Below are positions 1 to 9,929 of a DNA stretch of 64,000 nucleotides, in pieces. The notes below the pieces were generated by a model, which worked only from the letters and a program-made list of their open reading frames with translations, had not been told where the DNA came from and searched no databases. Every line of letters begins with the position of its first letter. Position 1 is the stretch's first letter. Position numbers and translations under genes: made by a program. Location of the stretch: the NCBI RefSeq assembly GCF_014472395.1, contig NZ_JACSZW010000004.1:186001-250000 (forward strand), read 5' to 3'. The stretch comes from Pedobacter sp. N36a. GTDB lineage: Bacteria > Bacteroidota > Bacteroidia > Sphingobacteriales > Sphingobacteriaceae.

Positions 1-3000
1 ATGTTCCACCGATCGCAGATGGGATAGTTTGAGGGGTATAAAGTATAGCTACATTACCATCTGCCAAAGTACCTGGAGGAAGTACCAATGCAGGGCCGAT
101 CGTTAGCGGATAAGTATTACTTACCGTTTTTCCTTCGAAATCGGTTGCAGTAACCTGCATCGTGTATGGACCTGCAGTTGTAGGGATTCCGGAAATTTCA
201 CGGGTACTGGTATTGAATGTTAATCCTGGAGGCGTTCCTACAGCCGCATAAGTATAAGGTGAAGTTCCACCGATAGCAGCCGGAATGGTTTGCGCTGGAT
301 AATTGACACCCACTGTACCATTGGCCAATGTTGCCGGAGGCAATACCAGCAGGTCTTTCACGACCAGGGTATAGTTTTGGCTGATGCTATTTCCATTGGC
401 ATCTGTGGCCGTCACTTTCACCGTATAAGTACCGGCAAGTGTTGGGGTACCTGAAATGCCAGGGTTGGTATTGTCATTATTGAAAGTTACTCCCGGAGGC
501 GTGCCGGTTACCACATAAGTATATGGACCTGTTCCACCAGTAACTACCGGCAGCGGTTGGTTTGGATAAATTACGCTGACAATTCCATTAAGCAGCGTTG
601 CTGCCGGGAGCGCTAGAGCCGGAGTTAGTTTTAAAGTATAAGCTGCATTTGCCACACATCCTTTGCTATCTTTCGCAATCGCGGAGAAAGCAAAATCAGC
701 TGGAGCTGAGGATACCGATGGTATTCCCGAAATCACCCCTGTACTGGACAAGCTCATTCCATTTGGCAGTGTACTACCTGGAGCCAGTGCATAAGTAAAG
801 GCTGGTGTTCCACCAGTGGCTGCATTCAATTGTTTAGTATAAGAAGAACCTATGGTTGCATTGTTTAAAGTAGTCGCTGCAAATACGATTGCCGGATTCA
901 CCGTTACAATAACCGGTACTCGGTTTGTGTTGACACAGCCGCCCCTGGCTACTTCCACATAATAAGTAGTGGTAGTGGTTAAGTTTTCTGGTGAATAAGT
1001 ATTCCCAATAGCCAGTGCTGTTCCTCCTGTGGAGTTTGCATACCAGCTCAGTGTAGTACCAGTTACAGGTGTTGCCGTTAAGTTTGTTCCCGTTCCTGAA
1101 CAAACTGTTGTTCCGGCGCTGATCACTGGATTAGGATAGATCACTTCTGCTCCGTACACATTCAGTGTAGTAAGTGCTTGTGCCACTCCGGAAAGTCTCA
1201 GCTCTACCCTATCATAAACTCCTCCTGCAGGTACCGTCACTTTAACGGTCTGACCATCGGGCAATAACTGCAGGTGTATCAGTCTAGAGTTCAGCTGATA
1301 AGAACTTACAACGGTATTGCCATTCATGATATTCACTGTAATTCCTCCAAGCAAGGAAACATCTGCCAGTCCGCCTGGAACTGCAAGCGTTAAGCGGATG
1401 CTATCTGTCGCAATACCTGCAGCTGGAAAAATCAGGCGCTGATACGCTGCGGCAAGCAAACTTACCGGAGCATGTATTGAGCTGAAATTGGTTGAAATAT
1501 TGTCGACTGCAAACGTTGGATCAACTATCGCGCATCCCACACAAAGTAATCCTTCCACGCCATTGGTTTGTGCATTTGCTGTTTTACAGTTCAATCCTGT
1601 TCCTACCGGAGCGATCGTAACCGATATGGCTACACGATTTACACTTGGGCAGCCACCGGCGCCGATGGTTCCGGCATAGTAGGTGATTGGAGCGCTGAGT
1701 GCTGGAGTACTGAAAGTATTTCCTGTTGCGATGGCTGCTCCCCCTGTTGAGGACGTATACCAGCTGATCGTGCTGCCTGCAGTAGTTGGGATCGCGTTTA
1801 AGTTTACGGTTTGGCCGCTGCTAATGATCACATTGTTAGTGATCACCTGCGCATCTGCAGGGATTGCATTTACAGTAAGGGTAATTGGCGTTCGGGGTGC
1901 AATTAGACAGCTGCCATTTGCCCCTTCCACATAGAAAGTTGTATTTGCCAATAAGGGGCCGGTGGCATAAGTGGCTCCTGAAAATACTGGAACCCCACCT
2001 GAATTGGCCGTATACCAATTGTAAGTCACCCCAGCTTCGGCATTCGCTACCGTAAAAATTCCAGGCAATCCTGAACATATGGGATTTGCCGTTACTATCG
2101 GTAAAACCGGAATGGCGGTTAAGGTAACCGTTGCGCTATCGAGGTCTGACTCTACCGTACATCCGGTGTTTAGTGCAGATACATAGTACGTGTAAGTACC
2201 AGGGTTAGTTAATTGTTCTGTAAAAGTTCCATTTGTGCTCGTTCCGCGCGAGACTTTTGAAGATCCACTTTTACGATACCAGGTATAGGTATTACCATTT
2301 GCTGGCGTAGTTATCGCTAAATTCACTGTATTTCCGCAGACACCTGCCAAGGCACCATTAGTTACACCGGCTAAAGATGGTCTTGGAACCGTTACTTCTA
2401 CTTCATGAATATTAAGTCCGCCGCCTACAATGTTTGCGCCTAGTGCAACTACATTACCCATAATCACCTGGATGCGATCAAAGGATCCTCCGGGGGTAAA
2501 ATAAACGGGAATAGGTTTTGAGTTTGCAAAAAGTCCTAATAAGTCCAGACCTCCAAGAAGAGAGCTGGCAGTGACCTGAGCGCCAACGGGCGTATTTCCA
2601 TTATAGGCCTGGAATTGGATACCATTGAATAAATTTACTGTCAATAAGCTTGGTGGAACAGAGAGCCAGATTTTAGCTACTGCATTCGCATCAGAAGATT
2701 GATTAAAATATATGGATTGGGCACTTGCTGACGCAACACCAACCAAACCCGCCCTAAGTATAGAAAAAGTCGTGGTATTATTATCTGCAGCAAGTGCAGG
2801 ATTGGTTACTAATGAAGATAAGGTTACATTTACTCCTATTGATTCGCCAATACTTGCCAGCACCGCGGTTGAACAATTTCCTTCAGCTGAGGGTAAAATG
2901 GTAAAGGCTTCATACACATTCATACTCAGTGTTGAGGCTAAAGAAAGGTTGAGTAATTTCGACTTCAGACTTAATTTGATGCGTACAGAGTTGTAAGCGG

Positions 3001-3589
3001 AAGAAGAAGTTACTGCAAAATAAGTAAAACCATTAGCATCCTGAACCACTCCAGCCTGAAGATTAGCATCCGTTACAAGCGTTCCAACCGAGCCAGCATT
3101 GGCATCTTTATAAGCTTCAAATTTTACCAGGTTATTTTTAATCAAACCTGTCAGATTCCCTACAATTTGGAGTAAATCAAGATGAACCCCCTTAGTAATG
3201 GTAGGTACGCCAAAACGGATATATGTTGTTTTTCCTGCTGCTACCGGCTGCGGGAATTTCAATTGCAGCCAGGATTCCCCATTAGCACCCAGCAAACCAA
3301 AGACGGAGATAAAATTAGCATTCATGGTGGCGAATGTCCCGGTACCTCCTATTGCGGCATTTCCAGGGTCGTCGACGGAGCCTCCTCCTGCATCAACTTC
3401 AGCATTCCCCTCCCCTGTTAAAAGTACGGGATAGGTAAATGCTCCGGTCGAAGGTGTTACCGTTGCATAATTTTTTACCTGTGCATACGTTTTAGAATTA
3501 TTTAGCGTTAGAAAGATACAACTTATAAGAATAAATTTTATTACCTTTAAGTTTCTAAGCTTTCCCGAGTGGGCAGATGTAGATTTCAT
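1..3589 (-). CDS. Large secreted Ig-like repeat protein (5' part; continues beyond the left edge)
   Basis: One uninterrupted reading frame of 1196 codons starts at the ATG at 3589 and is still open at base 1, so the C terminus lies outside the window. The N terminus is a signal peptide (basic start, hydrophobic stretch at about residues 17-29, then TYAQ). Residues about 35-400 form an N-terminal region of unassigned fold. Three Ig_7-type (CHU_C-associated) modules follow at about 403-493, 496-577 and 577-660, each with a central WY and a repeated TYY/TFY plus Cys pattern. A unique segment lies at about 660-818, a fourth Ig_7 module at 819-904, and then at least three and a half He_PIG modules (904-1196) with the GGTxPYTY ... 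PPGLTF ... ISGIPTTAGxYT signature. Family knowledge: such proteins are exported and often end in a type IX secretion or gliding-motility C-terminal domain. That end is not visible here. A role as surface adhesin or matrix protein is an inference. Confidence 0.85.
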   Translation of the reverse strand, partial: MKSTSAHSGKLRNLKVIKFILISCIFLTLNNSKTYAQVKNYATVTPSTGAFTYPVLLTGEGNAEVDAGGGSVDDPGNAAIGGTGTFATMNANFISVFGLLGANGESWLQLKFPQPVAAGKTTYIRFGVPTITKGVHLDLLQIVGNLTGLIKNNLVKFEAYKDANAGSVGTLVTDANLQAGVVQDANGFTYFAVTSSSAYNSVRIKLSLKSKLLNLSLASTLSMNVYEAFTILPSAEGNCSTAVLASIGESIGVNVTLSSLVTNPALAADNNTTTFSILRAGLVGVASASAQSIYFNQSSDANAVAKIWLSVPPSLLTVNLFNGIQFQAYNGNTPVGAQVTASSLLGGLDLLGLFANSKPIPVYFTPGGSFDRIQVIMGNVVALGANIVGGGLNIHEVEVTVPRPSLAGVTNGALAGVCGNTVNLAITTPANGNTYTWYRKSGSSKVSRGTSTNGTFTEQLTNPGTYTYYVSALNTGCTVESDLDSATVTLTAIPVLPIVTANPICSGLPGIFTVANAEAGVTYNWYTANSGGVPVFSGATYATGPLLANTTFYVEGANGSCLIAPRTPITLTVNAIPADAQVITNNVIISSGQTVNLNAIPTTAGSTISWYTSSTGGAAIATGNTFSTPALSAPITYYAGTIGAGGCPSVNRVAISVTIAPVGTGLNCKTANAQTNGVEGLLCVGCAIVDPTFAVDNISTNFSSIHAPVSLLAAAYQRLIFPAAGIATDSIRLTLAVPGGLADVSLLGGITVNIMNGNTVVSSYQLNSRLIHLQLLPDGQTVKVTVPAGGVYDRVELRLSGVAQALTTLNVYGAEVIYPNPVISAGTTVCSGTGTNLTATPVTGTTLSWYANSTGGTALAIGNTYSPENLTTTTTYYVEVARGGCVNTNRVPVIVTVNPAIVFAATTLNNATIGSSYTKQLNAATGGTPAFTYALAPGSTLPNGMSLSSTGVISGIPSVSSAPADFAFSAIAKDSKGCVANAAYTLKLTPALALPAATLLNGIVSVIYPNQPLPVVTGGTGPYTYVVTGTPPGVTFNNDNTNPGISGTPTLAGTYTVKVTATDANGNSISQNYTLVVKDLLVLPPATLANGTVGVNYPAQTIPAAIGGTSPYTYAAVGTPPGLTFNTSTREISGIPTTAGPYTMQVTATDFEGKTVSNTYPLTIGPALVLPPGTLADGNVAILYTPQTIPSAIGGT

Positions 3590-3892
3590 AGGAGCGGTAT
3601 TGGAACGATTAGTTTTTACTTTGGTGCAATTCTAATCATACGCCCGCTCGTTAAACCTGTTCGAATTGTTCATTTAAGCAAAGCAAAATGATTTTCTTGT
3701 TCATTTTGTTCATTTTGTTGCGGGCAATTTTTCTCCACATGTGTGAAAACGCGTATAAAAACCTAATCGCCAGGTATTTATACGACACTCTTGTTATTTA
3801 TTCAGCTTTTACTTGATTTACACCTGTTCATTATTGTATTGAAAGCATTATATTCGTTTAGTTTAAGAAATTAATGCTCACTCAGACTACAT
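3590..3892. other. Divergent intergenic region
   Basis: This 303-base AT-rich region separates the leftward Ig-repeat gene from the rightward 840-residue gene and must hold both promoters. It contains T-rich runs with repeated TTCATTTTG words near 3700. I see no convincing -33/-7 pair, hairpin or small gene. Confidence 0.5.
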
Positions 3893-6415
3893 ATGGAGGA
3901 TATATTTACCCTAAATGAAGTGAAGAGTCTCATCCTATTAAAAACAGGAATTCGAACCATCACTCCTGCTGATTGTAAAAGGATCTCCATTGAAATCAGC
4001 AAAACGCTCAATAAAAACGTCAGCGAAACGACGATCAAAAGGTTGTTTGGTTTTGCGGTTGTAAAACACAATTTTTCTAAGTTCACGCTGACGACACTTT
4101 CTGAGTATGTAAATAAGGAGGATCCACAAACTTGGATCAACGCACTTCCATCCAACACACAAGCTCCGATAAACAGCTGGACTGATGTTCGGATGAATGC
4201 TAAAAAAGTAACGAATTTCACGTTAAAAGGCATCAAAAATAGATCTGGCATTCCCTATGAGATGACCATCAGCAGAAAATTTGCTGAACATGACTTTGAT
4301 GATTTTTTGAAAAGTGATTATAGTTATACTTGCTTCATTTCACAGCCAGGTTATGGAAGAACGATTTTATTAAGCCATTTAGCAGAAAAATTCTTCCATG
4401 GAGAAATGGCAGTTCATTTAGATTCCACAGTATTATTTCTCTCCGCCAATAATATTTTCAACTCCGATCAACACAACATTAGCTTTGAGGATCTGCTAAA
4501 AATACAATTGGGCATCTCCAATCACGAAAGTCTGCTGGATCTCGTCAGAGAAAATCATAAAAACACGGGTAGAAAGTTTGTGGTCATTATTGATGGCTTT
4601 TCGGAAGTGATGGTCAAAAGGGATCTAAAAAAGCAGATGTTTGAAAACATCATCAGCTTCATTTGCAGTATTGAGCACAATGATGCTATAAAACTGGTCA
4701 TGAGCATGCGTTCTACCACCTGGACGAGATTCTATGATTGCATCAGACATTCTGCATTTTTAAGGTCTAAATGGTTTACAGGAAATTACTTCAATCACAA
4801 TGAGGTTTCCAATGTTCCTGCCTTAACAGGTAAGGAAATAGATCGGATTATTGAGAAGATCAACTGTTCTGATGTTCATGAACTAAATCCAAAACTCAAA
4901 TCTCAATTAAAATTTCCATTATATATCCAGCTTTATTATCAGCTGAAGGAAGAAAACCCTTACTTTAACTATTCGAGCAGCATTACCTTTCATGAACTGA
5001 TTTCGAGGTTCATTCAAGAAAAAATATATAAATCCAATTACTATACGGAAAAGATTTTATTCTTAAAAAAAGTAGTTCAGCTTACTGAGTATGGTAAGAA
5101 AGCTAATTCAGTACCGAAAGACCTGCTAATTTCAGAATTATCAGCCTTTAAAAATGCATATATGGAACTGGTTTCCGAAGGTATTTTGGTGGAGGAAAAG
5201 AGCCAGGATGATTACCAGCCAAGGGAATACGTCCGTTTTATTTACCCGCATCTCTTCGAATATTTTCTATTTATTGAACTGCTGGAAAAGTTCCATCTGC
5301 AAGTGAACTGGACTTTCTTTGAATTTATACAGCGTAATTACGAAAGCAATAATGTGAGGTTCCACCTGATACAATGGACCATTCGTTTTATCATCCGAAT
5401 TGGTGATTTTGGGGCATTGGCACACGTGTTCGATCTGGAAATCAACTATTTTGAACGCAATTACCTCATTTTATTCATTGCAGAGAACATAAGGTTCCGC
5501 GCCCGTTACAGTCCAGATACGTTTAAACTGCTTACCGAGCATAAATTACATGACATTCTTATCAAACAGCTAATCAATTTTGATTTCGTGGACTCCTGTT
5601 ATAAAGAAGCAGTCAATGTATTGGCAGATGTAGCCGATACCGATGAGAACAGGGCCATTTACCAAAGTATCCTGGCTATTTTTGACGTGATGAGCATGGA
5701 TCAGGACTGCATCGCCATCAGGCTAACCAAAATTGCAGCTATGGATCTAAGCAACTGGCATATAAGCCCTTATGAAGTTTACTGGTTGATCTATTTGAAG
5801 CTCAGCAACCGCGTAGATACCAGCCACCCACTGATTCAGGATCTAGAAAAATTCAACTATCCATTTCTGGAAAACAAGGCTTCATTGGATACCAGACAGG
5901 GCATCTCCTACTTACTTCTAATTCTGCTCAATACCTTTTATGGAACAGATAAAGGTACATTGGAAATTATACAGGCCATCAGAAAACAGCAGCCCAGAAT
6001 TTTTTCCAAAAGGTCTGCTTTCCCCGTATTGATCATGAATATTTTTGCACTGGCAAATTCCAAAATTCAGCCAGGAAAAAAAACAGATCAGCTGGAACGT
6101 ATTTTATTAAAGATCCATCACAACGGAACGAGGTTCAAGCTAACCGAATATTCAGAATGTATGTTCAGAATGGTACAGGCCAATCAGCTCAGGCTGCGTG
6201 GAGAATTTGTAAAGGCTTATGAATATTGCAATGAAAGTCTGCAAATTTTCAAAAGAAATGAGCTCAACCTCAATTGTATTATGGTCTATGATCTCATGAT
6301 TGCCATATTTCAGGATCTACATGATACGATTAAGGTAAATGAGTATAAATATGAAAGGCTATGTTTTATGGAGGAAAGAAAGATCCCTCATTGCTTACTG
6401 GTGACCGTCGGGTAA
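3893..6415 (+). CDS. NACHT/STAND-like protein with altered P-loop and helical C-terminal half
   Basis: 840 residues, function not recognised. Residues about 1-75 form a helical module (TPADCKRISIEISKTL, then SETTIKRLFGF) of a kind I recall at the N terminus of many Bacteroidota proteins. A P-loop-like segment, QPGYGRTILL, lies at about 151-160. It matches the NACHT/AAA pattern GxPGYGKT except that the catalytic Lys is Arg. A Walker B-like strand, FVVIIDGFSEV, lies at about 229-239, and MRSTTWTRF at about 272 resembles a sensor segment. The rest is predicted to be helical, with a TPR-like stretch near residues 760-830. No signal peptide or membrane segment is seen, so it is probably cytosolic. 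It converges with a PAS-LuxR gene across a shared terminator. It could be a STAND-type signalling or defence protein, or a regulator; the Lys-to-Arg change suggests altered ATP hydrolysis. The ATG at 3893 has no clear Shine-Dalgarno. Confidence 0.8.
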   Translation: MEDIFTLNEVKSLILLKTGIRTITPADCKRISIEISKTLNKNVSETTIKRLFGFAVVKHNFSKFTLTTLSEYVNKEDPQTWINALPSNTQAPINSWTDVRMNAKKVTNFTLKGIKNRSGIPYEMTISRKFAEHDFDDFLKSDYSYTCFISQPGYGRTILLSHLAEKFFHGEMAVHLDSTVLFLSANNIFNSDQHNISFEDLLKIQLGISNHESLLDLVRENHKNTGRKFVVIIDGFSEVMVKRDLKKQMFENIISFICSIEHNDAIKLVMSMRSTTWTRFYDCIRHSAFLRSKWFTGNYFNHNEVSNVPALTGKEIDRIIEKINCSDVHELNPKLKSQLKFPLYIQLYYQLKEENPYFNYSSSITFHELISRFIQEKIYKSNYYTEKILFLKKVVQLTEYGKKANSVPKDLLISELSAFKNAYMELVSEGILVEEKSQDDYQPREYVRFIYPHLFEYFLFIELLEKFHLQVNWTFFEFIQRNYESNNVRFHLIQWTIRFIIRIGDFGALAHVFDLEINYFERNYLILFIAENIRFRARYSPDTFKLLTEHKLHDILIKQLINFDFVDSCYKEAVNVLADVADTDENRAIYQSILAIFDVMSMDQDCIAIRLTKIAAMDLSNWHISPYEVYWLIYLKLSNRVDTSHPLIQDLEKFNYPFLENKASLDTRQGISYLLLILLNTFYGTDKGTLEIIQAIRKQQPRIFSKRSAFPVLIMNIFALANSKIQPGKKTDQLERILLKIHHNGTRFKLTEYSECMFRMVQANQLRLRGEFVKAYEYCNESLQIFKRNELNLNCIMVYDLMIAIFQDLHDTIKVNEYKYERLCFMEERKIPHCLLVTVG

Positions 6416-6427
6416 ATTCCTTTTAAC

Positions 6428-6466
6428 AAAAACAGCCTGTATTTAAATAAAATACAGGCTGTTTTT
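6428..6466. terminator. Bidirectional rho-independent terminator
   Basis: A perfect 17-bp inverted repeat (6428-6444 with 6450-6466, 5-base loop) has an A-run on the left and a T-run on the right. It can end transcription of both the rightward 840-residue gene and the leftward PAS-LuxR gene. Confidence 0.9.
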
Positions 6467-6481
6467 GTGATTAGATTCGGG

Positions 6482-7255
6482 TTAGATTAACCCTTCTCTC
6501 ACACATAAACTGATCAGTTCGGAACTGGTTTTGACTCCAGACTTCCTAATGATATTTTTACGGTGCGAATGCACGGTATGCAAGGAGATGAATAAGCTAT
6601 CCGCAATCTCTTCACTTTTATAGCCCAATGCAATCAGTTTGATAATTTCCATTTCTCTTTTGCTAAACTGCAAATTTAAGGGCTGACTTTCCGGATCACG
6701 GCTGACATTTACCGGCCAAACTTTCTTGGTTCCTTTTGTGTCTACCAGCGATGGGATATAATTATTTACTGAAGTGATGTGGTTCACATTGGTATGAATA
6801 TGCAATACCTGATTGATTCGTCCAGAATCATCTTTTGAAAGGTAAACAGATTCATTGTGAAACAATTCATAACTGCCATCTGCCAGTTTGAAGCGAAAAC
6901 AATAAGAGGTTTTATAATAACTTTTAATGCTTTCTTTGTTCATTTGATCCAGCATAAATCGAACACTAGCAGATTCCGTTTGAGCTACATAGTTGACATC
7001 CTCGGGATGAATGCGTCCTAAAATATCTTCTACAGTGGCAGATGTAGGATCAAGGCCCAAAACATCTGCAATACCCGGGTCTATATACTTGATTTTTTTA
7101 TCGCAAAAATCAACTAAATAGTAGAAGTTCCCCGAGCTAAGAAATGAGGGTAAAAACTGATCTAAATTCACTTCAGGCAGGGCTATAGTCGAACGTGTGT
7201 AAAAGTCACTATACCTGTTCCAGGTATCGTATATGACGTTGTTATTAGATTCCAT
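6482..7255 (-). CDS. PAS-domain LuxR-type transcriptional regulator
   Basis: 257 residues. The first ~60 residues are unassigned. A PAS-fold region spans about 50-160 (FYYLVDFCDKKIKYIDPGIADVLG, then IHPEDV, typical of PAS_3-like sensors). A C-terminal LuxR/FixJ helix-turn-helix lies at about 195-257 (FSKREMEIIKLIALGYKSEEIADSL ... SLHTVHSHRKNI). There is no receiver domain with a phospho-Asp, so it is not a classical response regulator; it likely senses a ligand or partner through the PAS fold and binds DNA. It lies beside the capsule locus and could regulate it, but nothing in the sequence proves that. The ATG start at 7255 is unambiguous. Confidence 0.85.
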   Translation of the reverse strand: MESNNNVIYDTWNRYSDFYTRSTIALPEVNLDQFLPSFLSSGNFYYLVDFCDKKIKYIDPGIADVLGLDPTSATVEDILGRIHPEDVNYVAQTESASVRFMLDQMNKESIKSYYKTSYCFRFKLADGSYELFHNESVYLSKDDSGRINQVLHIHTNVNHITSVNNYIPSLVDTKGTKKVWPVNVSRDPESQPLNLQFSKREMEIIKLIALGYKSEEIADSLFISLHTVHSHRKNIIRKSGVKTSSELISLCVREGLI

Positions 7256-8188
7256 AAGGTTAATTAAATAGATTAAAAAGATAAAAAACGGGTTCTTTAT
7301 CTTTTGTAAAAGTGTAAACTACGGAGCGCTGGGAGGTTAAAATGATACTCACCCCAGGCTACTACCAGATACAATTATTCATTAACAAATTGACGTCTAA
7401 AGATTGCTCATCATAGCGTTGACTGGTTTCGCTTACGACTCGTAAAGCGAAAGAATTAAGATAATAATTTAACATTGTAAATAGGGATTAGATTAATAAT
7501 TATGGATTGATTAGATTCATATTTAAAAGTGTGTAACTAGTTGTTATACTAAAGCGCATCATCTTTTCTCAAATCAAAAACCATCATTTTCGACTGATTT
7601 ATGCGAATTTCGACCTGCTCCATCAGAAGGTATCAATAAAGTGACAATTGAAAAACGATACAAATGGGAGATTATTGCTTAGAATGAACAGCAATATAGA
7701 TTTGAACAAACATAAACTAAAGATGAGCATCAGCATAAAAAAAACTAGTTAATTTAATTTTAAAGAAATTCAAATGATTCACAACATTTAGGAATTAAAA
7801 ATTCCCCAAATGATTGAACTTCTAAAGACCATTTAACCGCAAAAATTAATCCAAGTAATGAAAAAAAACATCCCTATAACTAGTGATTTTATTGAAGAAG
7901 GACTCAACAAATGGAATTCACTTAGTTAAAAGGATGCTTTTCTACTTAATTATTAAAAATTTGGCGCAATAGATCTGTCCAAATATAGCACTTGTTTGAA
8001 ATAACAGATTATAAAGACCAAAAGTTGTATCAAATACCCACAAAACTGTCACAGAATCCGGGAATTAGCACATAAACATCAGATATCCCTAATTATAAAA
8101 AGTCATTAGAGAAAATATGAATAAAAATATTATAAACTATGCTGAAAAAAAAGGAAACAAAAGAGTTAAAAAAATACACAAAACTGCT
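7256..8188. other. Gene-free AT-rich region left of the capsule locus
   Basis: About 930 bases with no convincing gene. One stretch (7858-8114, +) reads like a decayed coding frame: it starts MKKNIPITSDFIEEGLNKWN and continues in the same frame through several stops. I find no RNA gene, terminator or mobile-element end. It probably holds the upstream region of the PAS-LuxR gene at its left end. Confidence 0.4.
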
Positions 8189-9049
8189 CTATTTAATCAT
8201 TTTCAACAAGTAGGCGCCATAACCGCTTTTTACCAAAGGTGCAGCAATTTTAGACAGCTGTACCTGATCAATGAAGTTCATCCGGTAAGCCACCTCTTCA
8301 ATACATCCGATCTTTAACCCCTGTCGTTCCTCAATTACCTGGACAAACTGACCTGCCTGCATTAAGGAGGCAAAAGTTCCCGTATCTAACCAGGCTGTTC
8401 CCCTGCTCAATACCCCTACTTTAAGTTTCCCTTGCTCCAGATAGACCTTATTGACGTCTGTAATTTCATACTCCCCTCTTGGAGAAGGCTTGATGTTTCG
8501 GGCAATTTCAACCACAGAATTGTCGTAGAAATACAGGCCTGGAACGGCATAATCCGACTTAGGAACAACTGGTTTCTCTTCAATAGAAACAGCTTTATTG
8601 TTCGCATCGAATTCAACAACCCCGTAACGTTCAGGATCTGACACGGGATATGCAAAGACCACCCCACCCTCAGGATCAGCGCTGCTTTGCAATAACCTGG
8701 CCATTCCATCCCCATAGAATATGTTATCTCCTAATACCAATGCTACTTTGTCTTTTCCGATAAAATCGGCACCAATCACGAAAGCCTGTGCCAAACCATT
8801 CGGCTCCTGCTGTACAGCATAAGAAAACTTACAGCCCAGCTGACTGCCATCACCCAGCAATTTCTCAAAATTGGGAAGGTCATGAGGTGTGGATATAATT
8901 AGGATCTCGTTAATGCCTGCCAGCATTAAAGTAGACAGTGGATAGTAAATCATCGGTTTATCATAAACCGGCATCATTTGCTTACTCATCACCAGGGTTA
9001 AGGGATGCAAACGCGTACCGCTCCCCCCGGCAAGTATAATTCCTTTCAT
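8189..9049 (-). CDS. rfbA: Glucose-1-phosphate thymidylyltransferase (RmlA)
   Basis: 286 residues, the usual length for RmlA. It makes dTDP-glucose from dTTP and glucose-1-phosphate, the first step towards dTDP-rhamnose and related deoxysugars. The N terminus carries the nucleotidyltransferase signature [11 protein letters not shown] and then [26 protein letters not shown] (about 105-112) is the metal- and sugar-phosphate-binding region, and [20 protein letters not shown] is typical of the family. It is the last gene of a leftward group, 7 bases after rmlD and preceded by rmlB and a WcaJ-like transferase. Cytosolic. Confidence 0.95.
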   Translation of the reverse strand: MKGIILAGGSGTRLHPLTLVMSKQMMPVYDKPMIYYPLSTLMLAGINEILIISTPHDLPNFEKLLGDGSQLGCKFSYAVQQEPNGLAQAFVIGADFIGKDKVALVLGDNIFYGDGMARLLQSSADPEGGVVFAYPVSDPERYGVVEFDANNKAVSIEEKPVVPKSDYAVPGLYFYDNSVVEIARNIKPSPRGEYEITDVNKVYLEQGKLKVGVLSRGTAWLDTGTFASLMQAGQFVQVIEERQGLKIGCIEEVAYRMNFIDQVQLSKIAAPLVKSGYGAYLLKMIK

Positions 9050-9056
9050 GTATTGT

Positions 9057-9929
9057 TTATTTTATGGCGTGAATACACCTAACAAGGCTGTCTCTCCAAT
9101 AAGGAATTTCCAGGTTAAATGTGGTTTTTATTTTAGTTTTATCCATCACAGAGAAGGATGGACGCCTAGCCTTAGTAGGATAAGCACTTGTTGGAATGGG
9201 ATGAATTTTCAGTTTAGTGCTGCTGATTTCGAAAATTGCTTTTGTAAAATCATACCAGGAACATAGGCCATCATTGCTATAATGGTAAGTTCCATAGGCT
9301 CCAGTCTGACCGGAATCGATGAGGTCAAGAATTACCCCAGCGAGGTCTACGCCATAAGTTGGGGTACCTACCTGATCCACAATGATGCTCAGTTCTTCAC
9401 GTTCGGCACCTAGTTTCAGCATTGTTTTGACGAAATTACCTGCAAATTCAGAATACAGCCAGCTAGTGCGCAGGATATAATGGGCTTCCAGATGTGCCGC
9501 AATCTCCAGCTCTCCCTGCAATTTTGTTTTCCCATAAACATTGATTGGCGAGGCGACATCAGTTTCTTTCAATAAGGCCGGCACATTACCTTCAAAGACG
9601 AAATCAGTAGAAATATGGATCAATACGGCTTTAGATTCTGTACAAAACCGGGCTAAGTTTGCTGCACCAGTGCTGTTGATTTTTTCGCAAAGTTCCGCAT
9701 CATCTTCCGCTTTATCTACGGCTGTATAGGCCGCACAATTGATGACAAAGTCCGGCGATTCTTTTTGGAATAAAGCCTTTAAAATCTCCAGATCCAGGAT
9801 GTTCCCTTCTACTTCATCCAGAAAAACAAGACCAGACAAATTACGCTCCTTACTGACTTTGCTCAAACATTGTCCGAGTTGCCCAACCCCGCCAAAAATA
9901 AGTATTTTTTTAATGCTCATGTTCTGCAT
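9057..9929 (-). CDS. rfbD: dTDP-4-dehydrorhamnose reductase (RmlD)
   Basis: 290 residues, NAD(P)-dependent short-chain dehydrogenase fold. It reduces dTDP-4-keto-rhamnose to dTDP-L-rhamnose. Seen in the sequence: the Rossmann motif GGVGQLGQ at about 13-20, [12 protein letters not shown] at about 63, STDFVFEG, and the catalytic YGKTK (Tyr at about 134), with the RTSWLY and DQVGTPTY segments typical of RmlD. The start overlaps the 3' end of rmlB by 20 bases. A second in-frame ATG three codons later (9920) also overlaps, so translational coupling is likely whichever start is used. Confidence 0.93.
   Translation of the reverse strand: MQNMSIKKILIFGGVGQLGQCLSKVSKERNLSGLVFLDEVEGNILDLEILKALFQKESPDFVINCAAYTAVDKAEDDAELCEKINSTGAANLARFCTESKAVLIHISTDFVFEGNVPALLKETDVASPINVYGKTKLQGELEIAAHLEAHYILRTSWLYSEFAGNFVKTMLKLGAEREELSIIVDQVGTPTYGVDLAGVILDLIDSGQTGAYGTYHYSNDGLCSWYDFTKAIFEISSTKLKIHPIPTSAYPTKARRPSFSVMDKTKIKTTFNLEIPYWRDSLVRCIHAIK

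Noticed and set aside
8117-8317. Short rightward frame of 66 codons
   Set aside because: Its last 43 codons lie antisense inside rmlA and it has no recognisable features; chance frame.
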